Shown here one piece after another: positions 24,471-32,340 of a stretch of 35,565 nt of DNA. Both the position numbers and the translations under genes were made by a program. The number at the start of each line of letters is the position of its first letter. Position 1 is the first letter of the stretch. Under the pieces are notes generated by a model, which saw nothing but the letters and a program-made list of their open reading frames with translations, did no database searches and was not told the DNA's origin. Source of the stretch: HGM04593 sp964423665 (lineage in GTDB: Bacteria > Bacteroidota > Bacteroidia > Bacteroidales > Bacteroidaceae); NCBI GenBank assembly GCA_964423665.1, contig CAYRFX010000014.1, forward strand, positions 1 through 35,565. The letters run 5' to 3'.

Positions 24471-25274
24471 ATGACAATAAGAGATTTGATTTCTACCGAA
24501 AATTTCTTCCTACTGGCAGGTCCCTGCGTTATTGAAGGAGAGGATATGGCAATGCGTATTGCAGAACGTGTTGTGGCAATGACAAGCGAAAGGAATATAC
24601 CTTATGTCTTCAAAGGTTCGTACCGCAAAGCAAACCGTTCGCGCATCGACTCTTTTACCGGTATTGGTGATGAGGCTGCGTTGCGTGTTCTGCGCAAGGT
24701 GCGCGAGACCTTTAATGTTCCTGTGGTAACCGATGTACACTCTGCCGAGGAAGCTGAGATGGCTGCCGAGTATGTGGATATCCTGCAGATACCGGCGTTC
24801 CTTTGCCGCCAGACCGATTTGCTTGTGGCAGCTGCAAAAACGGGCAGAGTCGTAAATATCAAAAAGGGGCAGTTTCTCTCACCCACTGCAATGAAATTTG
24901 CTGCCGAGAAGGTTGTGTCAGAGGGAGGTGCCGGGCAGGTGATGCTCACCGAGCGTGGAACAACCTTCGGTTATCAAGACCTTGTGGTTGATTTTCGTGG
25001 AATACCACAGATGCGCTCGTTTGGCTATCCTGTGGTTATGGATATTACCCATTCCTTGCAACAGCCCAACCAGTCGCTCGGTGTAACCGGAGGTATGCCC
25101 GAAATGATTTCTACCGTAGCCAAGGCTGCAATAGCCGTGGGTGCCGATGGTCTTTTCATTGAAACTCATGAGAATCCCGCCGAGGCAAAGAGTGATGGTG
25201 CCAATATGTTGCGCCTCGACCTTTTGGAGGATTTGCTTGATGTTCTTTTGAGAGTGCGTGCCGCGGTGCGATAA
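24471..25274 (+). CDS. kdsA: 3-deoxy-8-phosphooctulonate synthase
   Basis: A 267-aa cytoplasmic enzyme that condenses PEP with arabinose 5-phosphate to give KDO 8-phosphate, the first committed step of the KDO part of lipopolysaccharide. Motifs: AGPCVIEG, FKGSYRKANRSRIDSF (PEP binding), VTDVHS, NIKKGQFLSP, MLTERGTTFGY, and MDITHSLQQPNQSLGVTGG. Cys19 in AGPC is where metal-independent enzymes such as that of E. coli have Asn, so this is expected to be the metal-dependent class. It lies between a lipid kinase and a DUF5686 outer-membrane protein gene. Confidence 0.95.
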   Translation: MTIRDLISTENFFLLAGPCVIEGEDMAMRIAERVVAMTSERNIPYVFKGSYRKANRSRIDSFTGIGDEAALRVLRKVRETFNVPVVTDVHSAEEAEMAAEYVDILQIPAFLCRQTDLLVAAAKTGRVVNIKKGQFLSPTAMKFAAEKVVSEGGAGQVMLTERGTTFGYQDLVVDFRGIPQMRSFGYPVVMDITHSLQQPNQSLGVTGGMPEMISTVAKAAIAVGADGLFIETHENPAEAKSDGANMLRLDLLEDLLDVLLRVRAAVR

Positions 25275-25305
25275 ACATATCCTCTTTTGCATGTTTTAGC
25301 GGGCA

Positions 25306-27450
25306 ATGGTAAGGAAAATATACCTTATTATATCTCTATGGGCATTTTTGTCAATGCCTCTGTTTGGCAGTGCCATTGATGGCGCTGCCAAGCGTGTTAT
25401 GGATATGTATGGTGCTCGTTTGCTCGCGGGCGATTTTGAGGTGGGGGAGTTGTTTGGCGACCTATATATAAAAGAGGTAGTTGATGTTCGCAAGCAGAGC
25501 CTTGTGCTTAATCTTATCCCCGACCTCACCCGTTTCGATTCCAAGAAACAAAAGTATCTCTCGGAGTTTTTTTATGAGATACATTATGTTGATAATGCAG
25601 TGCCGGATATCAGGAGAAAGGCGCATCTTACATCTTATAAAAGGGGCAATGGCGAAATGGACAGGGTTCTCTATTATATGAACCCCGATTTTTTGCAGGA
25701 GAAACTTTTCAAGATGCAGTATCTTTCGCCAATCTATCCCACAAATTTTGACTATTATAAATATGTGATGGATAGCACATTCAATTCGGCAAGCGGCGGA
25801 TATAAGGTACTTTTTAAGCATAAATTTGACAACATTAAGCTGTTTACCGATGGTTGGGTGCTTTTTGATGAAGATTACACCGTGCGTGCTTTCTATGCCG
25901 AGGGATGGGACGAGCAGAGCCGTTTCTCGGTGGAGTGCCACATGGGAGATGAGGGGCTTGAACGCTTTGTGGTGAAAGATTTTTCGTTGAAAATATTTTA
26001 CGATTTTGCATTGAATGAGATAGATATTCAGGCAGATGCCCGCTACACTTACACCTCTTTATCCACTGCGCTGAATAATTATAATAGTAAAAGCCGTTTC
26101 GACCTTACCGGTCTGCTCAATACCAGATGGAATGGTGTCTCAACCTTCTCTTTTGACGAATATGCAACGCGGCATCGCCCGTCTCCCTTGTCGGCATCCG
26201 ATTCTCTTATATATATTAGAAAAGGGGTCATAAGTGCCGATACCACACACTCCGTCACCGCAACCAAGCCTAAAAGAAAAAGCGACAAGGTGATACGCTG
26301 GCTTTGGGAGGTGGGCGACGATATGATAAGCAGCCATTATCTTAATTGGGGCGATAGCGACTTAAAGGTCTATCCTCTTATAAATCCATCATACTTGCGT
26401 TACAGCACAGGCAAGGGAGTAACATATAAATTTGCAGTCAATCTCAGAAGCCGTGCCGAAAAGAAACACGGATTCTGGCTCAAGCCCATGGTTGGTTACA
26501 GCTTTAAGCGTAAAGAGTTTTATTGGGGTGTCAATGGCGGTTATCTTTTCGAACCGCGCCATCGTGGTATGGTGCTCTTGAATGCCGGTCGCGAGAACAG
26601 TATATATCACGAACTTGAGGTGGAGAAGATAAAAGACCTCAATGCTTCGGATATACATTTCCCCGAGATGGCATTTACCTATTACCGCGATTCGCGCTTT
26701 TCTGTGAATGTCCAACGCGAGTGGTTCAATGGGTTCGATGTGCAGCTGGGTACAACGTATTATCATCGTTCGTTGCGTGGCAATGCTGTAGGGCAGATTG
26801 TGGCAGGTGAAATGGTGCAGAGTAAATACAGAAGTTTCGCTCCTCATGTTCAGCTTGTGTGGCATCCGGGTATGTATTATTATTACGATGGCGACAAGAA
26901 GGTGAATCTTGGTTCGCGCATGCCGCGTTTCTCGCTCGATGTTGAACAAGGAATACGCGGTCTGCTCGATTCAAAAAGTGTATATACCCGTGCCGAAATT
27001 GATATGCAGTATAAACGCCGCTTGTCGAGCAGCTCCTCCTTGTACACCCGTCTGGGCGCCGGTGGCTATCTCTATGAAAAAGATACCTATTTCATAAATT
27101 ATACCTTTTTGAAAGATAATATACTGCCTCTTGACAAAGATGACGAGTTGAGCGGCGTGTTTCAGTTGCTCGATTCTGAGTGGTACAACTCTGCCAATAA
27201 ATATTTTAGAGCAAATGCGGCTTATGTCTCTCCGTTTTTAGTGATGCAAAAAGTGTTGCCACAGGTTAGATTTATAAAAAATGAGATGCTCTTTTTTAAC
27301 ATGTTGTTTATCTCCAAGTTGCACCCATACTGCGAGTATGGCTATGGGGTGGAAACTCCATACGTCGATTTGGGAATATTTGCCGGTTTCGAGAACTTCT
27401 CTTTTCACAAAATTGGCTGTAAAATAACAATTTCTCTGTTTGAAGATTAG
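25306..27450 (+). CDS. DUF5686 family exported protein (probable outer-membrane barrel)
   Basis: A 714-aa protein with a signal peptide (MVRKIYLIISLWAFLSMPLFGSA). The next ~60 residues (MDMYGARLLAGDFEVGELFG) and the middle fit the DUF5686 family, usually found after a carboxypeptidase-like domain in longer homologues; that domain is absent here. The C-terminal ~330 residues alternate aromatic and charged strands (FYWGVNGGYLFEPRHR, FDVQLGTTYYHRS) and end CKITISLFED, as in outer-membrane barrels. The function is unknown; its place after kdsA suggests a role in envelope assembly. It starts 31 bases after the kdsA stop and is closed by the terminator at 27457-27499. Confidence 0.78.
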   Translation: MVRKIYLIISLWAFLSMPLFGSAIDGAAKRVMDMYGARLLAGDFEVGELFGDLYIKEVVDVRKQSLVLNLIPDLTRFDSKKQKYLSEFFYEIHYVDNAVPDIRRKAHLTSYKRGNGEMDRVLYYMNPDFLQEKLFKMQYLSPIYPTNFDYYKYVMDSTFNSASGGYKVLFKHKFDNIKLFTDGWVLFDEDYTVRAFYAEGWDEQSRFSVECHMGDEGLERFVVKDFSLKIFYDFALNEIDIQADARYTYTSLSTALNNYNSKSRFDLTGLLNTRWNGVSTFSFDEYATRHRPSPLSASDSLIYIRKGVISADTTHSVTATKPKRKSDKVIRWLWEVGDDMISSHYLNWGDSDLKVYPLINPSYLRYSTGKGVTYKFAVNLRSRAEKKHGFWLKPMVGYSFKRKEFYWGVNGGYLFEPRHRGMVLLNAGRENSIYHELEVEKIKDLNASDIHFPEMAFTYYRDSRFSVNVQREWFNGFDVQLGTTYYHRSLRGNAVGQIVAGEMVQSKYRSFAPHVQLVWHPGMYYYYDGDKKVNLGSRMPRFSLDVEQGIRGLLDSKSVYTRAEIDMQYKRRLSSSSSLYTRLGAGGYLYEKDTYFINYTFLKDNILPLDKDDELSGVFQLLDSEWYNSANKYFRANAAYVSPFLVMQKVLPQVRFIKNEMLFFNMLFISKLHPYCEYGYGVETPYVDLGIFAGFENFSFHKIGCKITISLFED

Positions 27451-27456
27451 GCAAAT

Positions 27457-27499
27457 GGCAACTTTTTATGATTTTTTAAAAAAAGTTGCCTCCTTTTTT
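27457..27499 (+). terminator. Rho-independent terminator of the miaA-kdsA operon
   Basis: GGCAACTTTTT (27457-27467) pairs with AAAAAGTTGCC (27480-27490) across a 12-base loop, followed by TCCTTTTTT. Its T-run ends inside the -33 element of the next promoter, so the two signals share bases. Confidence 0.88.
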
Positions 27500-27528
27500 G
27501 TTATTCAATTTTATAATACTTACATTTG
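27498..27528 (+). promoter_or_regulatory. Promoter of the alpha-glucan operon
   Basis: TTG at 27498-27500, 20-base spacer, TACATTTG at 27521-27528: an exact consensus match. The leader to the ATG at 27572 is about 36 bases. Confidence 0.75.
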
Positions 27529-27571
27529 AGAGGTGATAAGTAAAATGGTCTAATTATATAAATTATACGAG

Positions 27572-29524
27572 ATGAGTTATTTGCGATTCGAAAAAACGCT
27601 GATGACGAACTTGGAAGAGTCGTTGCAAAAGGAGATTTTGAGGACAAACCGTTCGGGTGCTTATCATTGTTCGACTATTGTCGATTGCAATACCCGTAAA
27701 TATCATGGTTTGTTGGTTGTTCCTATCCCGCAGCTCGATGACGAGAATCATGTGTTGCTATCGTCGCTCGACGAGACGGTTGTTCTGCATGGCGCGGAAT
27801 TTAACTTGGGATTGCATAAATACAATGCCGACAACTTCAGTCCCCGTGGCAACAAGTACATTCGAGAGTTCGCTTGGGAGCGTGTCCCCACCACCATTTA
27901 CAATGTGGGCGGTGTGTGGCTCAAAAAAGAAAAAGCCTTTGTGCATCACGAGAACAGAATTCTTATTCGTTACACATTGTTGAAGGCAAACACAGCTGTG
28001 ACATTGCGCCTGCGCCCCTTCTTGGCGTTCCGCAGTGTGCGTGAGTACACTCACGAGAACAGCATTGCCGACCGCAGCTACAAGGAGGTTGAGAATGGTA
28101 TCAGCATGCGTATGTATTCCGATTACCCCGACCTTTACATGCAGTTGAACAAGAAGAACGAATTTGTTTATCAACCCGATTGGTATCGCGGCATAGAGTA
28201 TGTAAAAGAGCTTGAGCGCGGTTACGACTTTAACGAGGATCTTTTTGTTCCCGGCTACTTCGAAGTGAAGATGAAGGCGGGCGAGAGTATTGTCTTTTCG
28301 GGCGGTGTAGCTCCCATGACAACCCGTACAATGAAGGCAGCCTTTGAACATGAGGAGGCTATTCGCGACCCGCGCGACAACTTCATGCACTGTATGCAAT
28401 GTGCCGGTAACCAGTTCTTCAATGTTCAAGGTGAGCATATATACATTCTTGCCGGTTATCCGTGGTTCAAATGCCGTGCGCGCGACCTCTTTGTGTCGTT
28501 GCCCGGTCTTGCGCTTGCGCAGGGGCACTACGATGAATTTGAACGCGTAATGAAGACTGCAAGCATTGCCATCGACGATTTTATGAACGACCGTCTGAGC
28601 GATGTTAAAATATATGAGATGGAGCACCCCGATGTTCTCCTGTGGGCTGTTTGGGCATTGCAACAATATGCAAAGGAGTGCAGCATGGAGGCTTGTCGCG
28701 ACAAATATGGCGATCTGTTGATGCGCATCTACGATTTTATCCGTAACAATAAACACAACAACCTGCGAGTAACACAGAACGGCTTGCTCTCTACCAATGG
28801 CAAAGACAAGGCTGTTACATGGATGAACTCCACCGTGAATGGTCGTCCCGTTGTTCCCCGCACTGGTTATGTTGTTGAGATAAATGCTCTGTGGTATAAC
28901 GCTCTTGTATTTATACAGCAGATGGCAGAGCTTATGCACAATCAATATGTGCTCGACTCTCTTGTTCGTCTGATTCCTCTTGCAGGCAAGGCGTTTGTAG
29001 AGGTATTCCTCAATGAGCACGGTTATCTCTACGACTATGTCGATGGTGATTATGTCGATTGGAGCGTTCGTCCCAACATGATATTTGCCGTTGCTCTTGA
29101 TAACTCTCCTCTCGATTCAAAACAGAAGAAAAAAGTTCTCGATATTGTTACCCGCGAGCTTCTCACACCGCGCGGTTTGCGTTCGCTCTCTCCCAAGAGC
29201 GTGGGCTACAACCCCAACTATGTGGGTCCGCAGATACAGCGCGACTATGCTTATCATCAAGGTACAGCATGGCCTTGGCTCGGTGGTTTCTACTATGAGG
29301 CCTATTTGAAGATATATAAACTGAGCGGTATCTCATTTGTGGAGCGCCAGATGGTTGGCTTCGAAGATGAGATTGTGCAGCACTGTGTGGGTTCTATTCC
29401 CGAAGTGTTCGATGGCAACCCACCGTTCAAAGGTCGTGGTGCCGTGGCATTTGCCATGAATGTGGCGCAGATTCTGAGAACAAGCCAGTTGCTCAAACAG
29501 TATGAATCTAAATTGGAGGGATAA
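27572..29524 (+). CDS. GH133-like glycogen debranching enzyme (amylo-alpha-1,6-glucosidase type)
   Basis: A 650-aa cytoplasmic protein with two parts: an N-terminal beta domain (about 20-255; GAYHCSTIVDCNTRKYHGLLV is the family's opening motif) and an (alpha/alpha)6 domain (about 275-645). Recognisable stretches include AGYPWFKCRARDLFVSLPGL, VPRTGYVVEINALWYNAL, DWSVRPNMIFAVALD, and IPEVFDGNPP with Glu611. It is expected to hydrolyse alpha-1,6 branch glucoses in glycogen-like polymers. Two positions look unlike textbook members: the TWMD motif reads TWMN (Asn419), and the usual WGRD reads CRARD (residues 301-305). Both could be normal in the Bacteroidetes branch. It is first in a three-gene operon, 5 bases before the GT4 gene. 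Confidence 0.88.
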   Translation: MSYLRFEKTLMTNLEESLQKEILRTNRSGAYHCSTIVDCNTRKYHGLLVVPIPQLDDENHVLLSSLDETVVLHGAEFNLGLHKYNADNFSPRGNKYIREFAWERVPTTIYNVGGVWLKKEKAFVHHENRILIRYTLLKANTAVTLRLRPFLAFRSVREYTHENSIADRSYKEVENGISMRMYSDYPDLYMQLNKKNEFVYQPDWYRGIEYVKELERGYDFNEDLFVPGYFEVKMKAGESIVFSGGVAPMTTRTMKAAFEHEEAIRDPRDNFMHCMQCAGNQFFNVQGEHIYILAGYPWFKCRARDLFVSLPGLALAQGHYDEFERVMKTASIAIDDFMNDRLSDVKIYEMEHPDVLLWAVWALQQYAKECSMEACRDKYGDLLMRIYDFIRNNKHNNLRVTQNGLLSTNGKDKAVTWMNSTVNGRPVVPRTGYVVEINALWYNALVFIQQMAELMHNQYVLDSLVRLIPLAGKAFVEVFLNEHGYLYDYVDGDYVDWSVRPNMIFAVALDNSPLDSKQKKKVLDIVTRELLTPRGLRSLSPKSVGYNPNYVGPQIQRDYAYHQGTAWPWLGGFYYEAYLKIYKLSGISFVERQMVGFEDEIVQHCVGSIPEVFDGNPPFKGRGAVAFAMNVAQILRTSQLLKQYESKLEG

Positions 29525-29529
29525 GCGAT

Positions 29530-30792
29530 ATGAAAGTATTAATGTTCGGTTGGGAGTTTCCGCCTCACATCTCGGGCGGTCTCGGTACAGCAAGTTATGG
29601 ACTCACCAAAGGTTTTGTTCAGCAAGGCGATGTAGAGATTAAATTCTGTATCCCCAAGCCTTATGGCGACGAAGATAACAGCTTTTTGAGAATCGTTGGT
29701 ATGAACTCCGTTCCCATTGTGTGGAAAAACGTCGATAGAGACTATGTAAATTCACGCATAGGTGCGGTGATGACACCCGATGAGTATTATCGCTATCGCG
29801 AGCATATATATGGCGATTTCAGCTATATGCACACCAACGACCTCGGTTGTATGGAGTTTGCCGGCGGTTATCCCGAAAATCTGCACGACGAGATTAACAA
29901 CTATTCTATCATAGCAGGTGTTGTTGCTCGCACAGAAGAGTTTGATATAATTCACTCACACGACTGGCTCACATATCCTGCCGGCATACATGCCAAGCAG
30001 GTGTCGGGCAAGAAACTTGTGATACACGTTCACGCTACCGATTTCGACCGTAGTCGCGGTAACGTAAACCCCACAGTGTATGCAATAGAGAAGAATGGTA
30101 TGGACAATGCCGACCACATTCTGTGCGTTAGTGAGCTCACTCGTCAGACGGTTATTCACAAATATCATCAGAACCCCGATAAGGTATCTACTCTGCACAA
30201 CGCGGTAATCCCCTTGGAGCAGGATATTCTTGATATTGTTCCTAAAAAAATACCCGGCGAGAAGGTGGTTACATTCCTTGGTCGTATAACAATGCAGAAG
30301 GGTCCCGAATATTTTGTTGAGGCTGCCGCAATGGTTCTTAAGCGTACAAAGAATATTCGTTTCTGCATGGCAGGTAGCGGTGATATGATGAATGACATGA
30401 TACGCCTGGCTGCGGCGCGCGGTATTTCGGATAGATTCCACTTCCCCGGCTTTATGCGTGGGCGTCAGGTATATGAGTGCTTGAAGGCAAGTGATGTGTA
30501 TATTATGCCATCGGTAAGTGAACCGTTTGGTATTTCGCCACTCGAAGCGATGCAGTGCGATGTACCCACAATCATCTCCAAGCAGTCCGGTTGTGCCGAA
30601 ATCCTCGATAAGTGTATTAAGACCGACTATTGGGATATTCATGCAATGGCAGATGCCATCTACTCAATCTGTAACAACGAATCGTTGTATGAGTATTTGA
30701 AGGTTGAGGGTCGCAACGAGGTAAACAATATCACTTGGGAGAACGTAGCCCTTAAACTGCGTAAGGTATATGAACAAGTAATGGGTTGGTAA
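29530..30792 (+). CDS. GT4-type glycosyltransferase, probable glycogen/alpha-glucan synthase
   Basis: A 420-aa GT-B fold enzyme, complete. The N-terminal loop ISGGLGTASYGL (14-25) binds the donor phosphate; HSHDWLTYPAG follows at 142-152. The C-terminal half has GRITMQKG with Arg252 and Lys257, and the E-x7-E motif EPFGISPLE (Glu331 and Glu339). It should transfer glucose from a nucleotide sugar onto an alpha-glucan; nucleotide choice (ADP- or UDP-glucose) cannot be read. It lies between the debranching enzyme and the GH57 gene (20-base gap), an arrangement found in Bacteroides-type genomes. Confidence 0.88.
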   Translation: MKVLMFGWEFPPHISGGLGTASYGLTKGFVQQGDVEIKFCIPKPYGDEDNSFLRIVGMNSVPIVWKNVDRDYVNSRIGAVMTPDEYYRYREHIYGDFSYMHTNDLGCMEFAGGYPENLHDEINNYSIIAGVVARTEEFDIIHSHDWLTYPAGIHAKQVSGKKLVIHVHATDFDRSRGNVNPTVYAIEKNGMDNADHILCVSELTRQTVIHKYHQNPDKVSTLHNAVIPLEQDILDIVPKKIPGEKVVTFLGRITMQKGPEYFVEAAAMVLKRTKNIRFCMAGSGDMMNDMIRLAAARGISDRFHFPGFMRGRQVYECLKASDVYIMPSVSEPFGISPLEAMQCDVPTIISKQSGCAEILDKCIKTDYWDIHAMADAIYSICNNESLYEYLKVEGRNEVNNITWENVALKLRKVYEQVMGW

Positions 30793-30812
30793 AATTTTAA
30801 AAAACGAATAAT

Positions 30813-32201
30813 ATGAAAACAATTTGTTTCTATTTCGAGATTCATCAAATCAGACAGTTGAAACGTTATCGTTTCTTCGACATAGGTAGCGACCACTACT
30901 ACTATGATGATTACGCAAACGAGAGCGCAATTACCGAGATTGCCGAAAAATCATACATTCCCGCATTGACCACAATGCTGGAGATGGTAAAAGAGAATAA
31001 CGGTGCTTTCAAGGTTGCCTTCTCTGTATCGGGCGTAGGTTTGGAGATGCTTGAGTTGCATGCTCCTCAGGTAATAGAACTCTTGCATGAGATTAACAAG
31101 ACCGGCTGTTGCGAATTCCTTTGCGAGCCCTACTCTCATGGTCTCTCTTCACTCGCTTCACGCGAAGTGTTTATGGAGGAGGTTCAGCGTCAGAACCGTA
31201 AAATCAAAGAACTCTTTGGCAAGAAACCTAAAGTATTGCGCAACTCCGGTCTTATCTACTCAGACGAGATAGGAGAGATGGCAGCATCAATGGGATTCAA
31301 GGGAATGCTTTCCGAGGGTGCAAAGCACATTCTTGCGTGGAGAAGTCCCCACTTTGTATATAACTGCGCCACAGCTCCCAACTTGAAGTTGTTGTTGCGT
31401 GATTATAAACTCTCCGATGATATATCGTTGCGCTTCTCTAACCCCAAATGGAGCGAATATCCTTTGTTTGCAGAGACATACGTTGATTGGATAGCATCGT
31501 TGCCCGAGGAAGATGAGGTAATCAATATCTTTATGAACCTCCATGCTCTTGGTGTGTCTCAGCCCCTCTCTTCGCACATCTTGGATTTCTTGAAAGCTAT
31601 CCCTGCATGCGCAAAAGATCGTGGTATCTCGTTCTCAACACCTTCAGAGGTTATTGATAAGCACAAATCCGTAGGTCCATTGGAGGTTTCTTATCCTCTC
31701 TCTTGGATGGACGAGGAGCGCGACGCCAGCTCTTGGTTGGGCAACTCATTGCAGCGCGAGGCTTTTGACAAACTTTATAGCTTGGCAGAGCGCATTTCGC
31801 TTTCTGATGACAAAAAGTTGAAACAGGATTTTGACTACCTGCAGGCCGCCGAGAACCTTCGCTTCATGACCACAAAGCAGAATGGTATCATCACTGAGCG
31901 TAGCATCTACGAGTCTCCTTATGATGCATTCACCAACTATATGAATATCCTTGGCGACTTTATGGCTCGCGTGCGTGCTCAGTATCCCGAGGAAATTGAC
32001 AATGAGGAACTTGGCGCATTGCAGCAGATGATAGAGAACCAGGAGGTCGAGATTGTTCAGCTCGAAGCTGAGGTTGAGAGCCTTAAGACTAAGCTTGCCG
32101 CAAAGACAAAAAGAGCAGCAAAGGCAGCTGAACCTGCCGAGGAGAAGCCTGCAAAAGAGGCTAAGCCTAAGGCTGCAAAGGCAAAGAAAGAGAATAAATA
32201 A
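30813..32201 (+). CDS. GH57 alpha-amylase-like protein, probably catalytically inactive
   Basis: A 462-aa protein with the GH57 pattern: IHQIRQLKRYRFFDIG (where active members have HQP), GCCEFLCEPYSHG (98-110), LRNSGLIYSDEIG (142-154), FMNLHALGVSQ (240-250) and WMDEERDASSWLG. In active relatives the third motif reads RNTELIY with the catalytic Glu, here Gly146, and the fourth reads FMDYETFGEHQ with the catalytic Asp, here Asn242. So both catalytic acids appear lost while the fold is kept. A coiled coil (about 397-431) and a Lys/Ala/Glu-rich tail (431-462) follow. It may bind glucan or partner enzymes. It is last in the glycogen operon, followed by the palindrome at 32276-32323. Confidence 0.85.
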   Translation: MKTICFYFEIHQIRQLKRYRFFDIGSDHYYYDDYANESAITEIAEKSYIPALTTMLEMVKENNGAFKVAFSVSGVGLEMLELHAPQVIELLHEINKTGCCEFLCEPYSHGLSSLASREVFMEEVQRQNRKIKELFGKKPKVLRNSGLIYSDEIGEMAASMGFKGMLSEGAKHILAWRSPHFVYNCATAPNLKLLLRDYKLSDDISLRFSNPKWSEYPLFAETYVDWIASLPEEDEVINIFMNLHALGVSQPLSSHILDFLKAIPACAKDRGISFSTPSEVIDKHKSVGPLEVSYPLSWMDEERDASSWLGNSLQREAFDKLYSLAERISLSDDKKLKQDFDYLQAAENLRFMTTKQNGIITERSIYESPYDAFTNYMNILGDFMARVRAQYPEEIDNEELGALQQMIENQEVEIVQLEAEVESLKTKLAAKTKRAAKAAEPAEEKPAKEAKPKAAKAKKENK

Positions 32202-32275
32202 TTTTCCTTTTTGATATGATGTGCTATGGGCAGTGCCGCGTGTGCTGTCCATAGTTTTTATATCGTAATTATTAA

Positions 32276-32323
32276 CATTAAAACAGGCACTGCGCAAAAT
32301 TTTGCGCAGTGCCTGTTTTAATG
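32276..32323. terminator. Bidirectional terminator, 48-bp perfect palindrome
   Basis: CATTAAAACAGGCACTGCGC then AAAA is followed directly by its exact reverse complement, 24 bp per arm. It lies between the convergent GH57 and DUF4270 genes. A weaker stem (CTATGG/CCATAG, about 32224-32252) precedes it. Confidence 0.9.
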
Positions 32324-32340
32324 TTGTTGTGTAGCTGTTG

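Noticed and set aside
27758..29020. 420-codon antisense frame opposite the debranching enzyme gene
   Set aside because: It lies wholly within a well-supported gene and has no recognisable domains.
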